This document shows positions 34,759-46,478 of a stretch of DNA of 64,000 nucleotides, one piece after another (positions within the stretch are counted from its first letter, which is position 1; the number at the start of each line of letters is the position of its first letter). Origin of the DNA: Beta vulgaris subsp. vulgaris (lineage: Eukaryota > Streptophyta > Magnoliopsida > Caryophyllales > Amaranthaceae); assembly GCF_026745355.1 (NCBI RefSeq), contig NC_079202.1, forward strand, positions 44,357,109-44,421,108, read 5' to 3'. The position numbers and the translations under genes are program-made. Below the pieces are notes generated by a model. The model was not told the DNA's origin. It worked only from the letters and a program-made list of their open reading frames with translations, and searched no databases.

Positions 34759-36560
34759 TTGGGGGTGTACATAACAGAAAACCCCAAACAGTACGAACGG
34801 CCTCAGCCAGCTGAGGAAGACGAAGAAGTAGAGATCGGGACAGAACCCGGTCGGACTGTAAGAGTGGGCAAGGCCCTAAACCCAGAAACAAGAGCACAAG
34901 TAGTGCAAGTGCTCAGGGAATATCAGGACGTGTTCGCCTATGAGGCCTCAGAGATGCCCGGGCTTGACCCCAAAATTATGTGTCATGAGCTGAACATTAA
35001 GGAGGGATACAAGCCAGTCAAGCAAAAGCTAAGGCATCAAGGTCCGGAGAGGTCAAAGCTGCCGCAGTGGAGGTCAAAAAATTGCTCGAGGCAGGATTCA
35101 TTGAGGAATGTCAGTACTCGGAATGGCTAGCTAATGTAGTACTGGTGAAAAAGCCGAGTGGGGCTTGGCGCATGTGCGTGGATTTTACAGACCTGAACAA
35201 GGCCTGTCCGAAAGACAACCATCCTCTGCCCAAAATAGACAGGTTAGTCGATTCGACAGCTGGTCATGCCCTTCTAAGCTTCATGGATGCTAATGCAGGC
35301 TATCACCAAATTCCCATGGCGGAACATGATCGGATTCATACCGCTTTCACCACCCCGCGGGGTATACTGCTATAAAATGATGCCATTCGGACTGAAAAAT
35401 GCCGGAGCCACCTACCAGCGGACAGTTAATAAAATTTTCAGTGATCAGTTGGGTCGGAACATCGAGGTATATGTTGACGACATGATCGTCAAAAGCAAGG
35501 CCCACTCTGATCATCCAGACGACCTGAGGGAGACGCTGACACACTGAGGAAGTATCGTATGATGCTCAATCCTAAAAAGTGCGTCTTCGGAGTGAAAGGG
35601 GGTAAGTGCCTCGGATTTCTGGTAGATGAAAGGGGTATTGAGGCCAACCCCGACAAGATCAAGGCAGTTCTGGAAATGAAATCCCCCCGGAACGTCAGGG
35701 AAGTGCAGCGCCTAACCGGATGTCTAGCTGCCTCTGGACGTTCCTATCACGGTCGGCTGATAAGAGCCTATTCTTTTTCAAGGCCCTTAAGAGAAAAGAT
35801 TCGCATGGGACGAAGAAGCTGAGCAAGCCTTCGCCTCCCTCAAACTTCATCTATCAACTCTCCCAAGCTCATGTCCCCCTTGCCGGGGGAAACATTGTTT
35901 GTTACTTGGCCGTATCCGAATACGCCCTAAGTGCTGTTCTGGTAGCCGAAAGGGAAGGGACGCAACACCCGGTCTACTTCATAAGCCATGCCTTCCGAGG
36001 GGCAGAAGCAAAATATAGTGAGGTGGAGAAGATGGTCTTCGCCCTCGTCATGGCAAGCAGAAAGCTGAAACCATACTTCCAAGCCCATCAAATCAAGGTC
36101 CTTACCGGACAGCCTCTCCGCAAGGTCATAGAAAGCAGGAACCACTCCAGTCGGATGACTGATTGGGCTGACCAGTTGGCTGATTTCGGCCTGGAATATG
36201 AGCCCAGAAGGGCCATCAAAGCTCAAGCCTTGGCGGACTTCATAACTGAATGCACAACTCGGCCCCCGGTCGGCCAGAATGAAGAGTGGGAGCTATACGT
36301 GGATGGCTCTTCCACCAAGTCAGGATGTGGGGCGGGGCTAGTGCTTAAGCCCCCGGTCGGAGAAAAAATGGAGTATGCAATCAAATTCGAGTTCCTGGGG
36401 TCGAACAATGAAGCGAATATGAGGCACTCATCCTCGGACTTCAGCTGTGCATTCTTGCAGGAGCCACGGCCATTGAGGCCCGATCAGACTCACAGCTTAT
36501 GTGGGTCAGGTCTCTGGGGAGTACGAGGCCAAGGAGGACAATATGAGGATGTATCTGGCT
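34759..36560 (+). pseudogene. Gypsy reverse transcriptase and RNase H region
   Basis: Reverse transcriptase motifs appear in order across broken frames: WRMCVDFTDLNKACPKD (35164-35214), MDANAGYHQIPM (near 35283), MPFGLKNAGATYQR and the catalytic YVDDMIVKS (near 35470). A Gypsy RNase H follows (EYALSAVLVAEREG, VYFISHAF near 35920-35990), then a second, archaeal-type RNase H starting ELYVDGSSTKSGCGAGLVL (36290-36346). At least five small indels interrupt the frame. Confidence 0.85.
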
Positions 36561-37990
36561 AAGGCACAAGAGTCATCAAAAAACTCTCCCATTTCCGATC
36601 AGCCACATACCCAGGTCGGAGAATCAGCAAGCCGACGCCTGGCTCGTATGGCTAGTTCAGCAGAGGGGTCAGCCCCTCGGACTATCATGTGGGAGGTGCT
36701 TCGCCAGCCCAGCATCAATGCCAAAGAACAGCTGATTCTAGACCGAACGGCCACTTGGATGGATGAGGTGGTCGGATACTTAAGGGATGGAGTCCTCCCA
36801 ACAGATGTCAAAGAAGCCGAAAGGATCAAGCACCGAGCAGGTTGGTTCTTATGGCATGACGAGCAGCTCTACAAGAAGTCATACACGCACCCATTGCTGA
36901 AATGCGTAACCCCTGAAGAGAGGAAATTACATCCTAAGGGAAATACACCAAGGGGCGTGTAGTAGCCATCAAGGGGGGAGAACCATAGCAGGAAAAGCTC
37001 TAAGGGCTGGGTATTACTGGCCTACCCTCAAGGCAGATGCACAAGAATTGGTGAAGAGATGCCCATCTTGCCAAATCCATTCGGATATTCCCAGATCCCC
37101 AGCTACCCCCCTCAATCCCATTCAAGCAGTTCTACCTTTGACAAATGGGGCATGGACCTGCTCGGCCCGTCCCACCAGCATCGGGTCAGCGGAAGTTCTT
37201 GATAGTGGCCATAGACTATTTCACCAAGTGGACTGAAGCCGAACCCCTTGCCTCCATCACTGACAAACAGGTCCAAGCCTTCATCTGGAGGAACATAATC
37301 ACAAGGTTTGGAGTGCCCCGAGCCCTGGTCTCGGACAATGGTCGGCAATTTAAAGTGGACCAACTCGGGAATATTGTGCCGTTTTGGAATACAGACCAGT
37401 TCTCGCCGTGTCCCGACCACAAACTAACGGCCAAGCGAAGCAGCTAATAGATAGTGCTCAAGGGGATAAAAAATCCCTTGACGCAGCGAAAGGGGCTTGG
37501 GTGGACGACCTCCTGGAGTCTTGTGGTCTGCTCGGACAACGTAAAGGAAGCAACGGGACACTCCCCGTTCGGACTGGTCTATGGTAGTGAGGCAGTACTG
37601 CCCGTAGAGGTCGGTATCCCATCGCCTCGGATCACCTTTTATGACTTCGAGCAAAATGAAGAAGAAAAGCCTGTCAACCTCGACCTGCTGCCAGAAACAA
37701 GGGGCAACTCATTGTTAAGGTCGATCCGCTACAAGCAAAGAGTAACTCGGCAGTTCAATCGTCGAGTCAAGTCAAGGCCGATCCAGCTCGGAGATTGGGT
37801 GGTCAGGAAAGTCGAAGCTACGGGGCTATCACATCTGAAAGGCAAGCTAGGGGCCAACTGGGATGGTCCTTACAAAGTAACCAAAGTATCAAGCCTGGTA
37901 CATTTCAGCTCGAGAATCCTGAAGGCATACCACTTGCTCGGCCATGGAATCTGGACAACTAAAGAAATACTATGTATAGTCAATTGCAAT
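36561..37990 (+). pseudogene. Gypsy integrase region
   Basis: Zinc-binding part with CPSCQIHSD near 37061, then the catalytic core: WGMDLLGP (first Asp), IDYFTKWTEAEPLAS (37210-37254) and ALVSDNGRQF (second Asp, near 37325). The region of the third acidic residue, after QTNGQA (37418), is out of frame because of a single-base change. The C-terminal part with QLGDWVVRKVEAT and GKLGANWDGPYKV (near 37840) is open. The protein would insert the element cDNA; this copy is broken. Confidence 0.82.
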
Positions 37991-38639
37991 TAGGGGCATA
38001 TAGCCGAGATACTGGCCAGACGTGGCATGTAGTCACTCGGTTGTAAGACTTAACCAGTCAATCTTCTAAGTTAATAAAAAGACTTAACCAGTCATTTCAA
38101 TTGTTCGAATTAAACTTAACCAGTTTCAGTGCTGAATTTAGTCCGACAACTATATTCTTCAAACTTAACCAGTTTCAACACAAGTTGTTCGAGTTAAATC
38201 CGACCAGCATTATCAAGCAAAACTTAACCAGTTCGAGAATCTATACTTGAAGCAAAAATTGCAATCGACAATAATAAAAGGTGCTCGGATAAAATAAAAG
38301 AGACTTTCATTAAAGTTAGAAAAATATTACATCCTAAAACCTTGGTACTACCAAGGTTAAAATCAAAAAGAAAAAAAACAACTCAAGGCAAAGCAAAGCC
38401 TAAGCTACAGGGGGGTCGGTCTGATCATTAGTACTCCCATGGTGCTCCTCAGACCTGGCCACCCCTTGGCCTTGATCCTCCTCAGCTGCCTCCGCATCCT
38501 CTCATCATCATCATCTCAGAGAGGGCGATTGCAGCTCGGAGAGTATGGCCTGATCCTCCTCCTTCAAAGAGCTTCTAGCTCCCCATGACCTCGGACCAAG
38601 GAGAGAGAAGGATGGATCTCTCCAAGGCCGCTTCATCCC

Positions 38640-41146
38640 TTGAGGGCGTCATCTACCCCCATTTCTGGGCGTGAGCCGACCTCATTGACGAACAGTTCGC
38701 AGGCCTTGGTCTCCTTCCAACCCGCAAACCATTGGTCCTCGGTCTTGGGAGCCTTCTCCAGCTCGCAAGTTGGAATCGCAGCTGGGTGATTTGGCTCTCC
38801 GCCTCCACCACTCGGGCCTCGGCAGCAGTCTTGGCAATCACAGCCTCATCCCTCTCCTTGATGAGTTTCTGCTTAGCCAAGTCCCACTGCTCCCGCTCGG
38901 CCTTGAAGTCCTTTTGGTCCCGGTCGATGCAGCGTTTGGCTTGACGAGGTCGGCCTCAGCTATCCTTTGGCCCTCCTTGCAGCGCGGAGCTCCTCATAGT
39001 GCTTCTTGCCTCGAGCCTCCAAGTCGGAGACCTTGTCGGCCAAGTGCACTTTGTTCCGAGCCACATTGACAAGCCGAGCAGAAAACTACAATAACAAAAA
39101 GGTTCAGTACTTGGCAAGAAAAATAGCGAAGTTAAAAGCGAAAGGGGCTCACCTCAACCCAGCTGCGGAAGAGGTCGTTCGTCTCCTCCGGGCCGCTGGA
39201 CTGCGCAATGTACTCCCGGTCGGTGGGACTGTACAGGCACTCGACCGCATTCATCCACGGGTGTCGAGCCCGTGGGCATCCAATTCGGCGAACGGTTTGG
39301 CCACGCGAGGTTGAGCTCCTCCGGGTCATCATGAGGCGAGGGTGGCCGGTGTATATTGAGGCTCTGAACCGGTCGGAAATCCTCAGAGTGGACCGAAATC
39401 CGAGTCCCCTCGACCTGTCTGCCCGCTCCTCCGGTCGGGACTATTGACTTCGACGATTTGGCCTTTTTAGCCTTTTCGTCCTGGACTTGGCCACGCCTTC
39501 TCGGTCTTGGCCACCTTTTGGGATCCCGCTCTTTTCTTCTTGAAGCCTTGGGCTTCGACGGATCCTGCAAAGTTTCAAGATCAGCTCGGAACTAGCAAGA
39601 AAAAGTACTCGGCAAAACCCGAGACATACCTTTGGAGGGTTGGGAACTCCGATTTTCTTGCCTTCAACTCAGCTTTGAGCTGGGCCGCCCTCATTGCTGC
39701 ATAGTTTAACTTCTCAGCCATTTCGGGTCGGATTCCAAAGACGCGTCAAAGAGCAAGCTGCAAAGACAACCAAATATGAGAAATTGCAAGTGCAAACAAA
39801 AAAACAAGTTAAACAACCCCCTCGGCCGATTACCCCGGGGAAATGTCCGGCTAGCCCGACCGCGAAGCAAGTGCTCGCTCTTGAAAAGCGGCAGCTCGGA
39901 TCCAGTTGCTGGCACTAAACCTCCCCCCTTGAACATTTGGGCCTCGGTTTGTAGTAAATGCCGCAATGGCTTCCTCCTCGGACATCTCCGGAACCCTAAA
40001 GTTAAGCTCGTGGTTGGGTTCGACATCCGGTCGGACTGTGGGATCCCCAGTCCCCTCCAAAAAGATGAAGGCAAACTCCTCTCTAAACCCTTTCTGAGAA
40101 GTGGGCAGTCAGCACCACCTTGTACCCTGTCGGGCTTGAAATACCACCAACCTGGCCATTGTCCCAGCCGACATCTCGACCAGCTTAAACATATTCGCCA
40201 TAGTCTGATGGTTGGTCGGACGCTCAGCATAGCGCATACTGTCTGAACAGCAACAATACTTCCCCAAGAGTTCGGAGAGATTTGACTTATGCACAGATTG
40301 TAGGCGTTGAGGAGTTCCTTCACAAAGGAGTCAATGGAAACCGGAGCCCCATCTCCATAGACTTGTAATAAACCGCGGTACAGCCCGGAGGGGAGTGAGA
40401 ACAGTATGATGGGCCTCTGGTCGGACAAGCATATAGGGTCCCTTATCTGAAACCTTGCAGCCTGCCCCCTCGGGTCCTCAAGAGGCCTTCATCAAGCAGG
40501 GAGCGGAAACTTAGACCCCGGTCCTCCTTCGGATCCGGGTCAGGAAACTCCGGTCGGCCAGAGGTTGACAATTCTTCGCTATCCGACATCGTCACCCTCA
40601 CTACACCATCAGCAAGGTATTTATCTAAGTAACTGGCTTTAGAAGAAAAGGCCAGGGACACTTCCCAAGGGAAGGGAACAGCGTCCTCGGCCTCTTCCTC
40701 TAGTGACGATGAGGGGCTCGGAAGCAGAACCGCGTCAGGAACGGCCGAGGGTTGGGGCAACTTATTAAGGTCGACACCAACGTTATTCCCATCCCCCTCA
40801 CCTCCTCGAACCGATTGTAGGGAGGTGAGGTCGGAGGTGTCACCGACTCGGACGATTCTCCCATTATTGTATTGACAAGGGAGTCGGCCGAGGTTATTGA
40901 AAAGAAAAAGCGAAATAAAACTAAAAAAGCAAGAGCGTACCTGGTCGGACGACGGAAACCGGAGAAATTGCAGAAACTTAGAGAGAAGCGAGAGCTTTTA
41001 GAGAGAGAAAGTGAAGAATTTTTAGAAGATTTTGCACAAATGAATTCTCTCTCCTCTCCGTACAAATATATAGGCGTGCCTCGGGACGCGTCTCTCCAAA
41101 AACCTATCAGGTGCCTCCACATGGCCAATGGAAGATGAAACGTCAA
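38640..41146 (-). CDS. Antisense spliced gene of the Gypsy element (Transposase_28-like)
   Basis: On the strand opposite to gag-pol. Open frames on the minus strand at 40760-40443, 40428-39706, 39570-39154 and 38880-38653 make one multi-part gene. They include MSDSEELSTSGRPEFPDPDP, then the conserved block LFSLPSGLYRGLLQVYGDGAP with VKELLNAYNLCISQ and PNSW, like the plant family called putative gypsy-type transposon (PF04195). A basic KKAKSSK region and an Ala/Glu-rich coiled coil (KERDEAVIAKTAAEARVVEA) follow. GT-AG introns fit at 39565-39629 and 39086-39152, with a third acceptor at 39757/39758. One shift near 40430 remains unexplained. Tat elements are known to carry antisense genes of unknown role. 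The exon model is inference. Confidence 0.5.
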
Positions 41147-41199
41147 AATTTCCAGAAAGTCCCATCCAGCTCAACTACCCAGCTGAGAAGCGCCATGTG

Positions 41200-42480
41200 G
41201 CAGGCCACTGGCTTCCAGCTCAAAGCCACCCTCTCGGGCTTTACAAGCGTCAATTCAACACCCGGTCGGTCAAGTTGGGGCTCCATCACCCCGTCCGACC
41301 AGGTCTCTACTCGCACCCTTCACTTAGCCAAGTTTGCTAAGTGCTAGGGAGCATCTGGTCGGTCTCTCCAGGGCTTGTTAGCCCCTGTCCGAGCAACACC
41401 CTCCAATCCGGAACCCGGTCGGTCAAGTTGGGGCTTCATCACCCTTTGCCCGACCAGGTCTCTGCTTGTTCCCTTCACTTAGCCAATGTTGTTAAGTGCT
41501 AGGGAACACCTGGTCGGTCTCTCCAGGGCTTGTTAGCCCCTGTCCGAGCAGCACCCTCCAATCCGGAACCCGGTCGGTCAAGCTGGGGCTTCATCACCCT
41601 TTGCCCGACCAGGTCTCTGCTTGTTCCCTTCACTTAGCCAATGTTGTTAAGTGCTAGGGAACACCTGGTCGGTCTCTCCAGGGCTTGTTAGCCCCTGTCC
41701 GAGCCGCACCCTCCAATCCGGAACCCGGTCGGTCAAGTTGGGGCTTCATCACCCTTTGCCCGACCAGGTCTCTGCTTGTTCCCTTCACTTAGCCAATGTT
41801 GTTAAGTGCTAGGGAACACCTGGTCGGTCTCTCCAGGGCTTGTTAGCCCCTGTCCGAGCAGCACCCTCCAATCCGGAACCCGGTCGGTCAAGTTGGGGCT
41901 TCATCACCCTTTGCCCGACCAGGTCTCTGCTTGTTCCCTTCACTTAGCCAATGTTGTTAAGTGCTAGGGAACACCTGGTCGGTCTCTCCAGGGCTTGTTA
42001 GCCCCTGTCCGAGCAGCACCCTCCAATCCGGAACCCGGTCGGTCAAGTTGGGGCTTCATACCCTTTGCCCGACCAGGTCTCTGCTTGTTCCCTTCACTTA
42101 GCCAATGTTGTTAAGTGCTAGGGAACACCTGGTCGGTCTCTCCAGGGCTTGTTAGCCCCTGTCCGAGCAACACCCTCCAATCCGGAACCCGGTCGGTCAA
42201 GTTGGGGCTCCATCACCCTTTGCCCGACCAGGTCTCTGCTTGTTCCCTTCACTTAGCCAATGTTGCCAAGTGCTAGAGAGCACCTGGTCAGTCTCTCCAG
42301 GGCTTGTTAGCCCCTGTCCGAGCAGCATCCTCCAATCTGGAACCCGGTCGGTCAAGTTGGGGCTCCATCACCCTTCGCCCGACCAGGTCCCTGCTTGTTC
42401 CCTTCGCTTAGCTAATGTTGCTAAGTGCTAAGGAGCACCTGGTCAGTCTCTCCAGGGCTTGTTAGCCCCTGTCCGAGCTA
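41200..42480 (+). repeat. 155-bp tandem repeat array, about 8 units
   Basis: The block CTGGTCGGTCTCTCCAGGGC recurs at 41355, 41510, 41665, 41820, 41975, 42129, 42284 and 42439, a spacing of 155 bp (one unit 154). Neighbouring units are nearly identical in the middle and diverge at both ends, as expected from unequal exchange. GC-rich and non-coding; part of the 3' untranslated region of the Gypsy element. Confidence 0.95.
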
Positions 42481-42489
42481 CTTGGGGCT

Positions 42490-42960
42490 AAGAGGACCCG
42501 GTCGGCGCCTCCCCGACCTGGTCTCCTTTTGGCTTCCCTTCATGGAGGTCGGCCTAATTGAACCGGCGAATCTCAGACCTGGTCGGCGTCTTCCCGACCT
42601 GGTCTCCTTCTGACCCCCTCTTTCATGGAGGTCGGCCTGATTGAACCGGCGAATATCATGGACCCGGTCGGCGCCTTCCCGACCTGGTCTCCTTTTGGCC
42701 TCCCTTCATGGAGGTCGGCCTAATTGAACCGGCGAATATCATGGACCTGGTCGGCGCCTTCCCGACCTGGTCTCCTTTTGGCCTCCCTTCATGGAGGTCG
42801 GCCTAATTGAACCGGCGAATGTCATGGACCTGGTCGGCGCCTTCCCGACCTGGTCTCCTTCTGACCTCCCTCCATGGAGGTCGGTCTAATTGGACCTGCG
42901 GATCAAAGACCTGGTCGGCGCATGTCCGACCTGGTCTCCTTCTGGCTTTCCCTACTAAGG
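42490..42960 (+). repeat. About 83-bp tandem repeat array, 6 units
   Basis: GTCGGCG recurs at 42501, 42582, 42667, 42750, 42833 and 42914. Each unit carries CCCGACCTGGTCTCCTT and CATGGAGGTCGGCCTAATTG. It shares the short CCGACC/GGTCGG theme with the 155-bp array. Confidence 0.93.
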
Positions 42961-43044
42961 TTGGTCAGATGAGGGAATTCTACGCCACCAAGGGGCTTCA
43001 CCCGGTCGGACGGCCCTTCTGCCCCTTCCCGGCGTGGGGCTAAA

Positions 43045-43448
43045 TGTTTGGGCCCATTAAATCCTTCCAAGGAAATCATGCCACGTGGCACCGCCACCTA
43101 AGGATCGTGGGTCCCACCAGAATCACCCTATGAAAAGGTATCACCAATCCCAAGTGAGCTGTCATGTCCAGCACACCACTTTATGGAAATTCTCACCACT
43201 ATAAATACCTCTTGTCCCATCAATGCAAAGGTATTGAATACTCACCTAACTAACTTGAGCTTCTCACTCTAGACTCTCTCTCTACCTCAATCATCAACTG
43301 ACTTGAGCGACGGAGGGGCGATCCCGGAACAACCCCCGGGGTAGTTTTTCTGTGTTTTGCAGGTTCCCGGTGAACTGATATCCAGCCCAGCTCGGACCTA
43401 AGGACTTGTTCAGCACAGACCATTAACATTAATTTCTAGACAGAAACA
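43045..43448 (+). repeat. Gypsy 3' LTR
   Basis: 404 bp, nearly identical to 31973-32374. The differences seen are one substitution and three short indels. Followed by the GTTCC duplication. Confidence 0.93.
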
Positions 43449-43747
43449 GTTCCCATTTCTATTTTGAGTGTTCCCATTTTCATATTTAGTTCCATATTTT
43501 TCCGTAATTTGTCTAGAAAAATCGTGTCCCATCATTTATTTGCTTCTTGAAATTTGTTTTTTCCTTTATTTATTCAACTTAAATGTTACAATTAATGCTC
43601 TTTCACCAATTATCTCCATTCTCTCTCCTAAAATCATCTTTTTCCATACCACATTTATTTAAATAAACAAAAAATCTTTACTATCCCAACTTGCATAAAT
43701 TACCGTGAAAAAAGGGAAATGGGAACTATATTTTGGGACGGAGGGAG

Positions 43748-44201
43748 TAGTATACTTATTTAAAGAAAATAAATCATTTAATGTAATACTATTAATAAAA
43801 TAAGTTGTCACTAATATGCATAAATTGATCCATTGAAAGAAGAAAAAATTACATCAAACCAAATTGTTGCAACAAAAATTACAGCCTTAATTTGTACAAC
43901 TTTATTCCCATAAAAAGCTTTCCACTTTTCACTAAACTAATGCATGGCTTCAATATTGATTCATCAAGAATATAATCTTCAATATTGATTCATCAAGTCC
44001 TTTTGAGCTTTGATCAGGTAGTACAACATGCTTTCCATTTCCTACCAAAGTACGATAATAAATAAATAAAAATTTGTAAGTACAACAATAAATTGTTGTG
44101 ACCCAGATTGAAAGTGGAACTATTTAATCACTTCTAAAAAGAAAATAATACTAACAAATATAATACTAAGAAATTTTGAGATTTAAAATTTGACAGATTA
44201 C
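43748..44201. other. Intergenic, nothing recognised
   Basis: AT-rich. A 28-bp direct repeat built on ATAATCTTCAATATTGATTC lies at about 43950-43998. Confidence 0.5.
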
Positions 44202-46425
44202 CTAACACTTCAGACTAAAGATAGGATTTAAATCTAAATATGTCGCCATCATCTTTTGTTTCTTTTGCTTTGGTGAGGTAGATGTAGCAGCTTCATTCAT
44301 ATTATTCAAAGAAAACACATTTTCTTTGTGAGGACATGTTAGTTTAGTATGGGCTGCTTACATATGGAACAATTCTTAATTTTCTTCTTCCCCAATTCTT
44401 TTCCACCCCGTTCTCGCCTCTTTGGTGGACGACCCTGTACGTGTTTTGCATTTGGGAGGAAATAGCGCATTCACCCCGCTATCTCCAATGTCATTGTGTA
44501 AAGTTTCAAATTCTTCTTCGAAAATTATGTCATCCCTTGTTACCTCATGATTTTCAGTAGTAATTTTCAATGTATCACAATGCCATCTTTGAGGTATGTA
44601 GGTAGGCGGAAAGGATCTTGAAACAATCATTATGCAGCAACACCCGAAATATATGACGACAAAGTATACACCAAAATTCAAAATTTACAACAGCATAACA
44701 TTGTTGTCCTGTCCTAATAAACTCTACGTGTAGAATATTGAGATAGGGTGAAAAGCTTGCTTTATCATTGATATCTTCACAATATATATAGGTTACAATA
44801 AAATAGGAAACCCAACTAGAATACAATGCTAGCTAAGTATACACGCCCATAATATATATATCGCTACACCCTCCCTCAAGTTATTGGAGCAGGGGAGGGA
44901 TCGAAAATGCCCAATAACTTGGACAAGAGAAGATCAAACTGTGTTTTGCCAAAGAGCTAGCCTTGATGAAGATATCAGCAAGCTGAGCCTTAGTAGAGAC
45001 ATAAGAAGGCTCAATGAGACCATCAATAATCGCATCACGCACAAAATGACAATCCACCTCAATATGCTTTGTGCGTTCATGGAAAACAGGATTCTGAGCT
45101 AAGTGAAGCGTAGATTGACTATCACAAAAAAAGGGGAATGGACTTGGGATGATGAATACCCAAACTGAGAAGCAACCCCTTCAACCATTTCAATTCACAC
45201 GTGATATTGGCCATGGAGCGATATTCAGCTTCGACAGACAATCGAGAAACAGTATGTTGTTTCTTCGTCTTCCAAGAAATCGGAGAACGGCCCATAATAT
45301 ATATATCGCTACACTACGGGTTATACCCTTTTCCCCTTCAAAAAATCTTACTATGAAGACATGACTTTCCACACGTAGAATACTGACTAGATGCAGAAAA
45401 TTCATCTTGAAACTTTTTGAAGGCAAATGGAGTAAAGACTTCAAGAGCTTGACCTTCTAAGGGTGATTTTGTTTTCGTAGTGATGGGTTTAAGTGTAGCA
45501 ACCATATTGTTATGTGAGTGTCCTTGACAAATTTCTTGAACAACTAGGGCCATCTGAAAATTCAAAACAAGAAATTCTAATTAATTAGATCCCTATGTAA
45601 ATGTCATAAGAGCATTAAAATACAATTTAAAATAAGAAGTAACTGAAACTGTTTCACAAAATCAACCAAAGATACATGAGAGGAAACAAATCTCTTAATA
45701 AAAGCGTTAATGCTCTCTAATCTTCCAGTGGTTATCATGCCTCCGAAAAAATTATCTCTAAGATAAGCCGGTGCCCAAAAATATCTCACATTGTACAAGC
45801 CATGGACATGTTTATTTTCTTGCAAATTGTACTTTGCAAAAATCAGAGTCAAACTACGTTCAAACTCTTCTAGATCAGTCAACTTATACATCTTGTAAAA
45901 ATCAGCACACCATTTGTGACAATCCTCCCGTAGAAGAGCTACAAACCAAGAGCTAAATTTTGATGTGATATGTCATATACAATAGATATATATGTTTTGT
46001 AGTTGGCATTTCTTATGCAATTGCTTTAGACATCCAAGGGTCTTGATCATCAGTGGTAATGATCTTTGGTGGATGCTTCATTATACTAACAAATGTCTAT
46101 TTTACCAATGATAAGAAAATATTTAGTAAGTTAAAGCACCATGAAAATGTGTGTGATAGATTTTTATATCTCAGGAAAACAATTTAAATTCATACCTTCA
46201 TTAACCATGAAAAAGTAGCAGTTGTCTCATTACGGAGGAGCGCACACCCGAACAAAATAGTTTTTCCATGATTGTCGATCCCAACAAAAATCCCACAATG
46301 CATGTCATACCAATCAAAATTTTGAGCCGGACACCAAAATAAGTGGTATCGAACACGACTACATCACCGTAATTTTTATACCAATTAAAACTTTGATCGA
46401 CACCAAAATAAGTATTCTAACCTCC
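44202..46425 (-). pseudogene. FAR1/FHY3-related (FRS, MULE-transposase-derived) relic
   Basis: Minus-strand blocks match the FAR1-related family: NYGDVVVFDTTY (about 46340-46380), then GKTILFGCALLRNETTATF and SWLMK, a GT-AG-like intron, KHPPKIITTDQDPWMSKAIA (about 46020-46080), the transposase end FSSWFVALLREDCHKWC with TTGRLESINAFIKRFVSSHV (near 45700), FAFKKFQDEF, a SWIM-type finger remnant (CILCRHIFRV, near 44645) and a basic C-terminus (GRPPKRRERGGKELGKKK) ending near 44202. Intact members are transcription factors or MULE transposases. Frameshifts in the transposase core, a local duplication near 46310-46425 and a Copia insertion (44729-45313) show it is dead. The N-terminal FAR1 zinc finger was not found. 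Confidence 0.8.
44729..45313 (-). mobile_element. Deletion derivative of a short-LTR Copia element inside the FRS relic
   Basis: Flanked by a 5-bp duplication CTACG (44724-44728 and 45314-45318). On the minus strand it starts with the first 22-24 nt of an LTR (TGTAGCGATATATATATTAT), jumps directly to the end of Copia pol ([39 protein letters not shown], the RNase H C-terminus), then a purine tract GAGGGAGGG and a complete 3' LTR of 140 bp (44868-44729). Almost the whole 5' LTR, gag and most of pol are gone. A frame shift lies after KSIPLF. Confidence 0.85.
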
Positions 46426-46478
46426 TTTCTTCGTCCATTTTAAAGTATATTGGAACTTTTTATTCTCCTTATTTTAGG

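Larger units (their letters stand above)
31973..43448 (+). mobile_element. Ty3/Gypsy LTR retrotransposon, Tat (Retand-like) type
   Basis: Bounded by a 5-bp duplication GTTCC (31968-31972 and 43449-43453). LTRs of 402 and 404 bp (31973-32374 and 43045-43448) run TG...CA and differ by only a few changes, so the insertion is recent. The primer-binding site at 32378 is followed by gag, protease, reverse transcriptase, RNase H, a second (archaeal-type) RNase H and integrase in that order. RNase H before integrase is the Gypsy order; the extra RNase H, the antisense gene and the long 3' non-coding part point to the Tat lineage. All coding parts carry frameshifts. The 3' region holds the antisense gene and two tandem arrays. 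Confidence 0.92.
31947..43747. mobile_element. Stowaway MITE interrupted by the Gypsy element
   Basis: Inverted ends CTCCCTCCGTCTCAAAATAT (31947) and ATATTTTGGGACGGAGGGAG (ending 43747) are flanked by TA (31945-31946 and 43748-43749), the Stowaway (Tc1/mariner) pattern. Removing the Gypsy insertion and one copy of its target duplication leaves about 320 bp. The insertion point is just inside the left terminal repeat. Confidence 0.8.

Noticed and set aside
41200..42480. Regular repeats with 155-bp spacing as a CRISPR-like array
   Set aside because: Whole units are repeated with no unique spacers, and the setting is a plant LTR retrotransposon.
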